Shown here: piece by piece, positions 34,091-45,041 of the stretch
How positions within the stretch are numbered: position 1 is the first letter of the stretch
Layout of the letters: each line of letters starts with the position of its first letter
Assembly: GCA_030141605.1 (NCBI GenBank)
Contig: JAQGDQ010000404.1
Span: forward strand, 124,001-188,000
Direction: 5' to 3'
Source of the DNA: Tubiluchus corallicola
Taxonomy: Eukaryota > Priapulida > Priapulimorpha > Priapulimorphida > Tubiluchidae
Length of the DNA: 64,000 bases
Position numbers and translations under genes: made by a program
The notes under the pieces: generated by a model
What the model was told of the DNA's origin: nothing
Database searches by the model: none
Seen by the model: only the letters and a program-made list of their open reading frames with translations

Positions 34091-35639
34091 AAAAATTATG
34101 CAATTGTCATTGCACACTTATAACTTGATCTCAATATTATACTCATAAATATCAAAACAACGAAATTCATAAACGTAAGGCAAGCTGATTTATTCAAAGG
34201 GACCAAAATAAATAAATTTGAACTTGTAAACATCATACCACGGCCATCTAATACAGACGTCATCTGGACTGTAATTTTTACTATTTGCAAGCAGCAGCAG
34301 TTATTTACAAAAAGGCTGATTCACATTAAGTAACTTTGTAAACGAGGGGAAATTATATTGCGATATTGCCATAAATAATAATTCAGAAGGAATAAACGAA
34401 AAAAATACACAACCTAGTACACCTGAATTGAGAGAGCAACCAACTGCTGCTAACAGATGCACTGAAGTCCTATTTTAAGTTTTAAGGTGAACAGTTCAAG
34501 AAAAAGGCAAATTGTGAAATTAGCTTATTAGAGCATAAGGTAAGCCTGTTACATCATTCGATGGGCGAAGCTGTAAGTGTCTGCGTATTGGTTGTTCTTG
34601 TTTAACCTTAGTCTATTCTTCATTTTTCTGCTCTTGTGTGGTTTGACAAATTCACTTGATGTGTTTGAGAACTTTGATGGTGTTTCTGCTTTAAAATTTA
34701 GAATGAAGTACCAGTGTCGTTGTTGCTGTACTGCTGGATGTTGGTGCTGCTCTAAATTACAACTTTTCTTGCTGCTTTTATATACATTTGCAGCATCTTC
34801 ACATTTTAACGCAAAGTAAATTTCACACTCGTGTTTTCAGGTTGTACGTAAGGCAAGAATACACTTACCCACTTTCTTAATATTAGAACTGGCCTTAGTT
34901 AGGCAACGATAGGAAGAATTGGATGACATTTCCCTTTAGCTGAATGACTCCAGTTAGTTTAAACAAATATTTTTATTTGAAGAAAAGATTACAACCACAT
35001 ATGCATAAGTAATAAATACAAACGTAATGATTCAAATACTGGTTTGCTAACAAGAAGAACCTATTTTAAAGCCTTTCAGAGCGAAAATGTATCAGTTATA
35101 CAAATTCCGAACCTAGACAATCAGAAAAGTAGTTATTCAGCTAAAAATGAAACAAGAATAGTTATGTAACTTGTTGTTAAGTGAGTGGGTGAATGAAAGG
35201 ATGGGACAAATTAGTTATAATCTGTTCGATGTTGATGTAAGTCTGTAAGAATAGAATGAACGAAGGAAAGACTAATGAAAGAAGTCTGAAGAGAGATGGT
35301 GATCACGGGAACGCAAGAGCATAAATAATTTGCTCTGTAGGGTAGGATTCAAAGAGTTTAATAGAGAAAAATTAATTTTGTTCATTAAAGCGCCCACTAT
35401 ACGTAATGAAAAAAAGACGGCAGATACTCTAGCATAGTTACATTCGAGAGAAAGTGAGGTATCACATAGTACTATTTGGATATTATTCTGAGTGAATGCG
35501 TTTAAAGAAAAATTGCACTGGGTACGGATTTGTCGGTAAAGTGGGCCAGTAGAGTAGAAAATGGTTAGGATCTTCATAGAGGGGACCACAAGATCATCAT
35601 CATCATCATTCCAATGTATCATACGTCCAGGGACATGAT
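34091..35639. other. Intergenic sequence between TMEM26 and the RT fragment
   Basis: No supported gene. A 116-codon minus frame (35622-35272) has no recognisable domain and begins within a short (ATC)n run. A short Cys-rich plus frame at 34577-34819 also lacks any match. Confidence 0.4.
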
Positions 35640-36360
35640 TCTGTTCACCTCCCTATACCAGGACTTCCTACTCGCTGCAACGCCCTAAGTGCATTTATCT
35701 CTAAGGATCAGTGCTGAAGTGTTTAAATCTTTCTGTGCAAAATCCAATTATATTAACATTTGTCTTCCTGCAGGTTTTTTGGTTGGTTCTATGGCTTGTT
35801 GAAGAGGTCTTCACTGGATTGTCATCAGATAGTCTAAGCATATGCCCAATTCATCTTAGACGACGTCTTTTTATTTTTCTTGTCCAAGGTTCTTCTTTTA
35901 TTTTTTTATTATATATCTTTATTTGAGATTTTCTTTGGCCACCTGTTACCCAAAATGTTTCTGTAATTTCGTCTTTGAAACGCATCGATTTCAGTCCAAA
36001 AATAAATCTTCCTATTCTCAAAAACTTTTGTGAGTTTTGAATAAGCTGATAATGGCATTATCTTCCGTCTTGATATGTCATCTTCTGTTGCTACCGAGAT
36101 ACTTGCATTTTTCCATGATTCATCATGGCGTGTTATGTGAACTCTTCAGTTTTATTTTTGTTTACTTCGACATCCATTCTTTTCAGTTTTTCTTCTAATG
36201 AGTGTTTTATTTCATCTAATTCTTCTTTGTTTCTTGTAATCCATGCCACATCATCAGCATACTGCGTAGGCATAGTGGTTGACATAGTTTGTAGAGAGCT
36301 GTAACTGTGTTCTTGTCTTACTTCATTTGGTATTAATTCAGGATCAAACATTTCAAGTGC
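35640..36360 (-). mobile_element. Degraded LINE reverse-transcriptase fragment
   Basis: On the minus strand 36351-36133 encodes QYADDVAWITRNKEELDE, then KNKTE: the RT catalytic YADD box and the following helix. Further on, near 35850, KRRRLR-stop-IGHMLRLSDDNPVK matches the common RRLRWIGH post-RT motif, with the Trp codon TGG changed to TGA. Several stops and shifts lie between them. The element ends upstream of the sulfotransferase gene's 3' side. Confidence 0.8.
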
Positions 36361-36707
36361 AATGTGACTGCCGTCAGGTCACTTCCTATTTTAGTAGCAG
36401 GTCTCCATAATTTCCTGGCAGCATTCTTAATAAGTCCTGGCTGATTTAGTTTCACAAGCAGTTACTGTATCTCTGTTGCTGACAGAGATTTAACTGCAAC
36501 AGAATGGACGTATTACTTGAAGTTCATTGCGACATCGAAGAACACAAAATCATGTTCCCCAATAATGAATGTGGCTTATGGCTAGCTGATGAAAGACGAT
36601 TGTCTGCATGAATTGCTGATTATGGAAACTGGCGCGTGCTATGTGATATCCACATTTTTTATAATTTCCATGCGTTTTACAAACTACCATTGAGTAACTT
36701 AAATTAA

Positions 36708-36713
36708 TTTAAT
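36708..36713 (-). terminator. Candidate polyadenylation signal (ATTAAA) of the sulfotransferase gene
   Basis: Reverse complement of TTTAAT, 48 bases past the stop codon at 36761. Confidence 0.35.
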
Positions 36714-36760
36714 TAAAATTTCTTTAACTCCTTTGTATTTCGTAAATAATACATTTGTAT

Positions 36761-37762
36761 TTACCAATTAAAATGCATTCCAGTTAGCTGATAAAATTTT
36801 TCGTTCTTTAAACGATAATAATCTTTAAGCTTGTTCAGTATATTTGCATCAACGTAAGGATGGAGGCGACCTTTGGTGTCTCCTAAACATCTTCCAGGCC
36901 TTCCTTTCTTTAAACAATAAAATCCTTTCGTTTCGTTGAAGTAAATATTGTCCTTCGTAACAAGGTGATCTAAGCCCAAGAAGCTTTCTACCTTTGAAAT
37001 TTCTCTTATGGGATCTTTGATTAGTTGATCACCATTTACAATATGAATTTGTTCAGGCGGAAAGTATGCTAACCAACGTTTTAAATGTTTGCAGTAATTG
37101 CCCCTGTCTAACATTTCACCAAACGTTTTGCGATAGCTTTCAATCAGAGCAAACTCTCCAAATGTCGCGTGACACACTTCTTTGTAGTATGGGTCACTGT
37201 AGCACATTTCCATATAATCGGAAACAGCCCTTTTCACTGGATCTCGTACTAGCAGTACAAGCTTAACCGTAGTATTCAAATTTTCATAGATACGAGAAGG
37301 TGCATCGATGTTAGCAAAGTAGCTTGGACTTTTCTCGATTGTGATATGGTAGGAAGATGAATATGGCATAAAACCGCGGTACCGTTCTAAACCAGTAGAG
37401 TAAAATTGATGGTTACTGAAAAAATGTGTTTCTTTTTTAGCCGCTGCTATTTTTGGATGAAGATCAAGCAAGTTTATCAAAAACCTGGTGCCACATTTCT
37501 TAGCACCTATTATTATACACTGCGGCAAACGGCGACGGTTATCTTGAGTGCCAGGAAGGTCTGTGTTCTGATTATCTGAGATATGACGTCCAGTGCTTGT
37601 ATTTATATTATACCTGCTTCTGATCGACTTGTCTAATTTATTCTTGTTGAAAGTAATCAGCAGTAAAATCAGATTTGCACAAAAAAGTGCAAATATATAA
37701 ACGTAAATATTAACTACTCTTCTACTTTTGCCGCTGAACTGAGATATTATCCTTGGCATCAT
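36761..37762 (-). CDS. Heparan sulfate glucosamine 3-O-sulfotransferase-like protein
   Basis: A single uninterrupted exon of 333 residues. A short basic N terminus and a hydrophobic signal-anchor (about residues 16-38) predict a type II Golgi membrane protein. The 5'-phosphosulfate loop is IIIGAKKCGTR (83-93). KKETHFF (109-115) carries the presumed catalytic Glu111. LVRDPVKRAVSDY (171-183) is the 3'-phosphate-binding motif. YFNETKGFYCLKKG, followed by GRCLGDTKGRLHP, is the disulfide loop and substrate-cleft region typical of HS3ST enzymes. The family transfers sulfate from PAPS to the 3-OH of glucosamine in heparan sulfate. Two N-glycosylation sequons (NTT, NET) are visible. A TTTTTTACAG acceptor six bases before the ATG implies an upstream non-coding exon. 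Paralogue assignment within HS3ST is not possible here. Confidence 0.93.
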   Translation of the reverse strand: MMPRIISQFSGKSRRVVNIYVYIFALFCANLILLLITFNKNKLDKSIRSRYNINTSTGRHISDNQNTDLPGTQDNRRRLPQCIIIGAKKCGTRFLINLLDLHPKIAAAKKETHFFSNHQFYSTGLERYRGFMPYSSSYHITIEKSPSYFANIDAPSRIYENLNTTVKLVLLVRDPVKRAVSDYMEMCYSDPYYKEVCHATFGEFALIESYRKTFGEMLDRGNYCKHLKRWLAYFPPEQIHIVNGDQLIKDPIREISKVESFLGLDHLVTKDNIYFNETKGFYCLKKGRPGRCLGDTKGRLHPYVDANILNKLKDYYRLKNEKFYQLTGMHFNW

Positions 37763-38690
37763 GATAATCTGTAAAAAATAAATTAATTTTACTTTGCTTT
37801 AGTTATTTGCGACACTCGTACAATCTACACAACGGTCTTAGGTAACATTACCTGCTCAAATGAATACATTTGATGCGAGATGAAAACTTGAAAAAACTTT
37901 TAGTGATATCTTTTAACACGAAGTGTACGTATATAATACCTATTAAAATATGTATACAACTACGCGTGTGTAATTAAGAGTTTTTATTAATGAATCTGCC
38001 GCTGTCAGCGGCTAATTTTCCAAACCGCTCAAGTATGAAACTGTAATAAAAGATCACCATGCTAGTAAAAACGTTGGTAATTCAGACGTACAACAATTTC
38101 ACATTTCACCTGCATTTTTTAAGAAGCAAGGCACTAATAAAATAAGATCTAAAAATTGTTAAATACATATTTGTTAAATAGATATAACATACAGGTTAAA
38201 AATCACTTGTTGATGACACGAATAAGCTTGGTTAAATACCTACGTTTTCTACTTATACAGACCAGGTGAAATTGGTAGCCACAAGCAACAGTTTAGTAGG
38301 CTAATTATCAGATTGTGGGTCAAGTGATTAGGAATTATCTAAAGACAGCAGATACATATAACATATTCGTGTAACAACCAGTAATTGCACAATGCGATAG
38401 CATACAACTTTTATTAATCATTATTCGCACTTTCAAGTCTGATATATCTAATAACGTTTGTTATATTACTAAAAGGCTATGTAAAAACAAATACGTAAAC
38501 TAAAAAAATTAAAGTCCTACACTGACCAAAGAAGTCTGAACACACTGCAATATAACACAGGCTTAAAAGTCAAAAAGATATGATACACTTCATGTCTGTT
38601 GTGAGTCAGTTACAATTTGATAGACACATTCTCCATGTTTTATTCTTACTTAAAAACAACCAAACTAGGGTAAGATAATGGAGGTGTAGA
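37763..38690. other. Region upstream of the sulfotransferase gene
   Basis: AT-rich with no recognisable exon. It probably contains the 5'-UTR intron and promoter of the sulfotransferase gene; no clear core promoter element was found. Confidence 0.4.
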
Positions 38691-39441
38691 ACTCGTTTAA
38701 ACAGAAAAATAGTGGAATATAGATAAACATGGCACAGGAAAAAATGGCACGGATGGAGTAGTAGGAAAATGGCACGTGTTATTTTGATGCAAATGATTTC
38801 TATCATAAAACTAGAAAGGATTCAGTAGGGAGAGCAGATCTCCGCCAAAGCCAGACAATCCTAAACATGTTCGTCTGATTCTTGTGATGGAAAAAACATA
38901 AAATTCAAATTCAAATTCAAAAGTGGCAAAGGACCAGGAGTCATCGAGCAACCACCCCTATTTAAATATGTTATTTGGATACAACGGCTTTTTTAAATTT
39001 AATAATACGAATATATTAAGTCAATTATTTGTGCTGCTATGTGTTGTGAATTTAATATTGTCTGAGGAGACAATAATTAATTTTGTGCGAATAAGACTAA
39101 ATAATTACAGATATTTTGAGGCTTACGGTGAGCAAAATGAGCAAAATAAAACAACATAATATAATTATTAGAAATACAGTTGAGTGACATGCAGTATCAA
39201 TTAACCATGCAATATAAAATAAATTAAATAAACTAAAATAAAAAAATAAACTGAAACCATACGTTACATTAACCTATAGTTAGAAACAAAAATATGAGCA
39301 AAACCAAAATAAAAGAAAAAACAAATCAGAATGTAATTAGAACTTAAGTTAATTCGATGAAACAAAAATATTCTGATATAGCCTTGCAAATTAACTTAAT
39401 GAAACCAGCTAGTATTTGCATGCTTAGTATTGTTACTATGC

Positions 39442-39562
<121 letters not shown>

Positions 39563-39699
39563 TTAACGATAATAAAAGCGATAAGAATTTACTACCAGAA
39601 TGATCATGTGCTGTCAAGTCTATTAACATAATTATTATATTTGCCTTTGATAATTATGTAATTTAGATGAGGAGTAGTGGCATCAATATGTATTCATGC

Positions 39700-39899
39700 A
39701 TTTACATATATAGCTGCACGCACACATGTATACGCAAAAATACATACTCATATACGCACATACATAAGTGTGGACATACATAAATTAACAAACTGAGTAC
39801 TATTACTTCTTATGATTTTTAGAATACCGTATATACACACACGTGCATACACACTTGTATATATGCACACATATGTATGTTTCTTACATGGTCACACAT

Positions 39900-39933
<34 letters not shown>

Positions 39934-39940
39934 CGTATGT
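39700..39940 (+). repeat. CA/TA-rich low-complexity region
   Basis: Mixed ACACAC, TATATA and CATACA stretches, including ATATATATACACACACACAC near 39901, consistent with decayed dinucleotide repeats. Confidence 0.75.
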
Positions 39941-40080
39941 AATGGATAACCTTACAGAGATTTATCATAAAAGAAAAATAGTTTTTTTTGTATTAACAAA
40001 ACAGCTATTGAGTTAAGTTTGGGAGTAAAAGCTATTAATAGTCGCTAATTAGGTGATTACGAAATAGTTTAACTGCAGTT

Positions 40081-40483
40081 TTACGTGAAGTAGTGGATAT
40101 AAAAAGTGGATTTATTTATTCCACAATTTAGTGCCAAATGATGCAATGTATTTAAGCCATGTGCAGTATTAAATCTGGGCTGAAAGTAATTGCCCTTACG
40201 AGATGCTCTGGTATTGTACGAATGTATATTTCTAGTTTGAATAAAATAATTTGCAAATAGTTCGGGGAGAGCATTATTAGTATATTTATGCATAAATTTT
40301 TAAATAACTGGAGAGTATATATATGTCTTGTACTTTTAATAGATTTAATTGAGTATAGGAAGGCGTTGCATGATCACGCCGGTTTGAGAAAGTAATACAT
40401 TTAACAGTTTCATTTTGGGCTGTAATTAACGGTTGCAGGCTATTATTTTTTGCTCTCCCTAAACACAGAATACAGTAAAGCAA
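40081..40483 (-). mobile_element. LINE 3' coding end, frameshifted
   Basis: The minus frames at 40483-40286 and 40293-40081 join as one protein if one extra A in the A-run near 40300 is ignored. Motifs such as CITFSNRRDHATPSY, LLKVQDIYILSSYLK, then MHKYTNNALPELF and IHSYNTRASRKGNYFQPR are the C-terminal region found after the RT in Jockey/CR1-type LINEs. The rest of the element is absent or unrecognisable upstream. Confidence 0.75.
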
Positions 40484-40849
40484 ATATCATCTTCATCATC
40501 TTCAAGGTTGTTGTATTTTATTAACTTTATACGCAATGGTTTTTATATGCGTATTCCATTTCATGTTAACGTCTAAATATAGTCCAAGATATATGATGCA
40601 TTAACAAAGATAAACAAGCAAACATACCAAAATATACATGTAGAAGTATTATATAAATTAGAAAAAGACTCACAAAATATTCTGTTAATCAAATGGAATT
40701 ATAATCAATAATGCACGAACATTTTTTAACCATTTTGGTGATAATAATAGACTGACAAATATACGTATTTACGTACTAAGCCAGCTTATAAGGTTATGTA
40801 CATGTATAAGCAAAGGTTATAGACAGCGTCACGCGGTTTTCCGGGCAAG

Positions 40850-41160
40850 AATTGATCGAAACGGAACCTGGAACTATAACGTACTTGTTTGTCCTGCTGC
40901 CGACTGGTGGAGATAATAAAAAAGAATATAAAAGAGATTTTTTATACGGGATGGCTGGTCAAATTTTGTGAAAGAACAGGCGAAATTTTGGCGGTTTTCT
41001 CCCCTCCCCCAGTACAAGAATATGCGTCAAAATACATTTTCCCCTAGGCATCTTCTCCATATACTTTCGTGAAAATCTGTTAAGTAGTTTTTGCGTGAAA
41101 GAATTACTGCTATATAACAAACAAAAAACAACTAAACAAACAAATAGCGTTGAAGCTTCC
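40850..41160 (+). mobile_element. LINE-like 3'-tail fragment
   Basis: The phrase GTGAAAATCTGTTAAGTAG, followed by GTTTTTGCGTGAAAGAATTA and then an ACAAACAAA-rich tail ending about 41146, closely resembles the 3' ends of RTE-like non-LTR elements. No coding region is attached. Confidence 0.4.
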
Positions 41161-41699
41161 TTGGTGCAGATGAAATAACTAAAATAATTATCTCTTTTAA
41201 AACCTTAACCATAAACTCATATTTCATAAGTGTTCCATTTTTCATATTTTTCCATTTGTGCCCTCTTTTCCTATGTCATTTTTACCTGTGCCAATTTTAC
41301 ATGAGCCACTTTTATGGTGCACCGACCAACATGCATGTCTATATCATAACTGCGTCTATATATACTGTTTGAGTACTCAGATGAAAAAAAATAGTTAGTT
41401 TTTAACACACATGCTTTACGGGAAAAGCTGCAAATTTGTCACTGTCAAATCAAAATTATTCTTCACTGTAATTTATCACATTTTTTTATTTTATTTTTCA
41501 TGAATCTATTTCTTGGTTGGTGGTATCGGTGGATTGTATGGATAGATTTATATTGGCAACGCCATAAAAAAATAATGGATATTTCATAATTTTTGTAATT
41601 AGGTTTCTAGATAAAAATTCTGAATTGGTCTACAGGTGAGCACAATCATTAGCGATCCTCCTGGTGTACGCTTATGTTCTATAGATATATGTGTGCAGT

Positions 41700-41711
41700 A
41701 AAGCTTGACGC
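41700..41711 (+). repeat. Target-site duplication, left copy
   Basis: AAAGCTTGACGC, identical to 44532-44543 on the other side of the LINE insertion. Confidence 0.9.
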
Positions 41712-44477
41712 ATTACTACGCCGAGCTTGAGACCGCCATCAAAAATATTCCCGCATCTGAGTACTTGTTCCTGCTTGGAGACTTCAACGCTCGGACCGGC
41801 TCCGACCAGTCCCACTGGCCCCGCTGTATTGGTCATTTTGGTGTTGGCAAACTGAACGAAAACGGGCAAAGATTACTGGAATTGTGCTCATATCATGATT
41901 TATGCATCACGAATACATTCTTCCCCACAAAGCCCATCCACAGAGTGTCCTGGCGTCACCCCAGATCTCGCCACTGGCACCAATTGGATCTCGTCATTAC
42001 TCGAAGATCCTCGCTAAACTGTGTCAACAACACACGCAGCTACCATAGCGCAGATTGCGACACGGACCACTCAATGGTCGCCAGCAAGGTACGTCTACAA
42101 CCAAAACGTATCCATCATTCAAAGCCAAAAGGACGACCTCGCATTAACACTGCCAAGTTCGCAGTTCCTGAGCTAGTAAAACGCTATACTGATACCATGA
42201 AAGAAGCCCTCAAGGACCACCCAACCGGTAACGCAGATGAAAGATGGAGTCACATACGCGATGTAACTTACAAGTCTGCTCTCAACACCTTCGGAAAAAG
42301 AGAGAGAGTGAACCCAGACTGGTTTGAAGCTGGAATCATGGACATTGAGCCAGCTATTTCCCACAAAAGGACTGCTCTCCTCAGTTACAAAGCAAATCCT
42401 AGTGAAAGCACACTCGCAGTTCTCAGGAAGGCCAGAAGCGACGTACAGCGGATTGCCCGGCAGTGCGCAAACAATTACTGGCAGTCTATATGCCTGAGTA
42501 TCCAAACGTCAGCTGACCGTGGTAATATTCGCGGCATGTATGAGGGAATGAAGAAGGCCTTTGGCCCCAGTATCACCAAGATTGCCCCTGTGAAGTCCAC
42601 CACTGGAGAAATCATCACTGACCGTGCCAAACAAATGGAGAGATGGGCAGAACACTACCAAAAGCTGTTCTCAAGACAAACCACTGTCACAGAAAGAGCT
42701 GTGGAATACACGACCCCCTTGCCAGTCATGGAGGAGCTCGACGATCCACCTACCAGTGAGGAGCTCATCAAAGCTATCGACTCTCTGGCGAGCGGCAAAG
42801 CTCCTGGAAGTGATGGTATACCCCCAGAGGCCATTAAAGCAGGTAAACAAACCTGTCTCCTCGAGCATTTGCACGACCTCCTTTTACAATGCTGGGATGA
42901 AGGTACTGTGCCTCAGGACATGCGTGATGCCAACATCATTACCCTTTACAAAAATAAAGGCGATCGGAGCGATTGCAACAACTATCGCGGAATATCCCTC
43001 CTCTCCACCGTGGGAAAGACCTTTGCCCGCGTGCTACTAAACAGACTCCACCGTCTCGCCGAACGGGTTTACCCAGAAGCACAATGCGGTTTCAGGGCAG
43101 AGAGATCCACCATCGACATGATATTCTCTCTAAGACAGCTCCAGGAAAAATGCCGCGAACAACGACGGCCCCTGTTTATAGCATTCATTGACTTGACCAA
43201 AGCATTTGATTTGGTTAGCAGATCGGGCCTGTTTACACTCCTGCAGAGAATTGGATGCCCCCCAAAGCTGCTGAGACTGATTACTTCCTTCCACGAGGAA
43301 ATGAAAGGTACTGTTCAGTCCGACGGCTCTTCCTCACACCCATTCCCAATCAAAAGCGGAGTTAAACAAGGATGTGTCCTCGCCCCAACCCTCTTTGGTA
43401 TCCTGTTCTCTCTGCTGCTGCGCTATGCATTTAAAGAAACTGAAGAGGGAGTCTATTTACACACACGAAGCGACGGCAGCCTGTTCAACCTCTCTCGTCT
43501 CCGAGCAAAGTCACGGGTTCGCAAAGTTCTCATTCGTGAAATGCTGTTTGCAGATGATGCCGCACTGACAGCTCACACTGAAGCCGGCCTCCAAGGCCTC
43601 ATTGACAACTTTGCCCATACCTGCAGTGAGTTTGGCCTCACAATCAGCATCCAAAAGACCAAGGTTTTAGGCCATCTCCATCGATGACTGCTGCCTTGAC
43701 GTGGTGGAAGATTTCACCTATCTTGGTTCTGTTATTTCCAGCAATCTTAGCTTGGCCACAGAACTGAACTCCAGAATCGGCAAGGCCTCATCAACGATGG
43801 CTCGCTTAACAAAGAGGGTGTGGGAAAACAACATGCTGACTATCAGGACAAAGTCCCAGGTGTACCAAGCCTGTGTACTGAGCACACTGTTGTACGGGAG
43901 CGAGAGTTGGACTCTGTATAGCCATCAAGAACGCAGGCTCAATGCTTTCCACCAACGCTGCCTCAGAAGAATCCTGGGCATCTCATGGCAGGAGCACATA
44001 ACCAACAAGGATGTGCTAGCAAAAGCTGGAATCCCTAGCATGTATGCCATACTCACCAACAGACGTCTGCGCTGGCTAGGCCATGTTTCCCGCATGCAGG
44101 ACGGCAGATTGCCCAAGGACATTCTGTACGGTGAGCTTGCTACTGGCTCCCGACCCACCGGGAGGCCACTGCTCCGCTACAAAGATGTATGTAAACGGGA
44201 CCTCAAGGCAGGCGGCATGACACCAGCAAATTACGAGGCGCTTGCGGCAGATCGAAGCAACTGGAAATCTGCTGTTAGGACAGCCATTAACAGAGCGGAG
44301 AAAACGAGGGAGGAAAAACAAGAGGATAAAAGGACTCGCAGGCACCAGAATGATGCCCTACCTCATCCGGATGAAACAGCCTTCCAATGTGTAACCTGCA
44401 GCCGGAACTGCCGCTCAAGGATCGGACTGCTCAGTCACAGTCGACGCTGCAGCTCCATCAATTTTATTAATAACTGA
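41712..44477 (+). pseudogene. LINE ORF2 remainder: endonuclease C-half, reverse transcriptase, C-terminal zinc finger
   Basis: The first frame (to 43687, about 658 codons) begins without a start codon in the endonuclease: LFLLGDFNART, then TDHSMV with the catalytic Asp and His. RT follows: LASGKAPGSDGIPPEAIKAG, LYKNKGDRSDCNNYRGISLL, QCGFRAERSTIDMIF, FIAFIDLTKAFDLVS (motif A Asp), SGVKQGCVLAPTLFGI, and EMLFADDAALTAHT (FADD catalytic box). A frameshift or small deletion near 43675 moves the reading to SIDDCCLDVVEDFTYLGSVI and on to 44477, with a C-terminal finger CVTCSRNCRS, then LLSHSRRC. Apart from this shift the frames are open, so the copy is recent. Clade not assigned. Confidence 0.93.
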
Positions 44478-44531
44478 CTCTCTTGGCGCACAATCCATTG
44501 TCTTTCGAGACACAAGGATGCCAACAACAAC
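41712..44531 (+). mobile_element. 5'-truncated non-LTR retrotransposon insertion
   Basis: A 2.8-kb LINE copy bounded by a perfect 12-bp direct repeat (41700-41711 and 44532-44543) and ending in a short CAACAACAAC tail. It enters the element inside the endonuclease domain, as expected for incomplete target-primed reverse transcription. Its base composition is clearly more GC-rich than the neighbouring DNA. Coding content is described in the pseudogene entry. Confidence 0.95.
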
Positions 44532-44543
44532 AAAGCTTGACGC
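44532..44543 (+). repeat. Target-site duplication, right copy
   Basis: AAAGCTTGACGC, directly after the CAAC tail. Identical to 41700-41711. Confidence 0.9.
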
Positions 44544-45041
44544 GATTCTTGACGCTAATTTCAGTTAGCGTTCTTTCAGCCATTGACGCTCTTTCCTTGC
44601 CATTAGTAGGGCGCTTAAGAATTCGTGGACTTTCCAAGAGATAACTTAATTGACAATTAGGTCTCTATAATTATAACGCTAGATATTGGTTCTTGTGACT
44701 TCAAAGCTGGCAGTCATCCTTGGCCAAGTTAAATTGAAAAGAATACGCAATATACATGTTCAAAGATTTTCGAATTCAATGCATTTTTAGTTATATGATC
44801 TATACAAGTAATTGTGATAACAGGATTATTTAAATCTCGCGAGATGGATTAAACTGGCTACGCTTTTTAAGTGATAACTGTTTATATATCATTATGAAAT
44901 ACTGCGTCATAATTATTTTATTTTTAAAGATTATATAAAACTGCATAAATAAGTTTTAAAAACTGCAAGTAAGTCTTTAGTGCCAATTTTCCAACAATGC
45001 TTTCTGGTAACGCTTGAATACGTACGTGCAGCCACCTTTCT
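44544..45041. other. 3' flank of the LRR gene
   Basis: Contains the probable LRR 3' UTR. AATAAA on the minus strand lies at 44922-44917, about 120 bases past the stop. Nothing else is recognised. Confidence 0.5.
44917..44922 (-). terminator. Candidate polyadenylation signal of the LRR gene (AATAAA)
   Basis: Reverse complement of TTTATT, about 120 bases downstream of the stop codon at 45042. Confidence 0.45.

Noticed and set aside
35272-35622. 116-codon minus-strand frame considered as part of the adjacent RT fragment
   Set aside because: No RT motif or post-RT motif is visible and it begins within a short ATC repeat. I could not support either a gene or an element.
41705-41712. Start codon for the LINE reading frame at 41705
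   Set aside because: The triplet is TTG and lies inside the target-site duplication. The element is simply truncated at its 5' end, so there is no real start.
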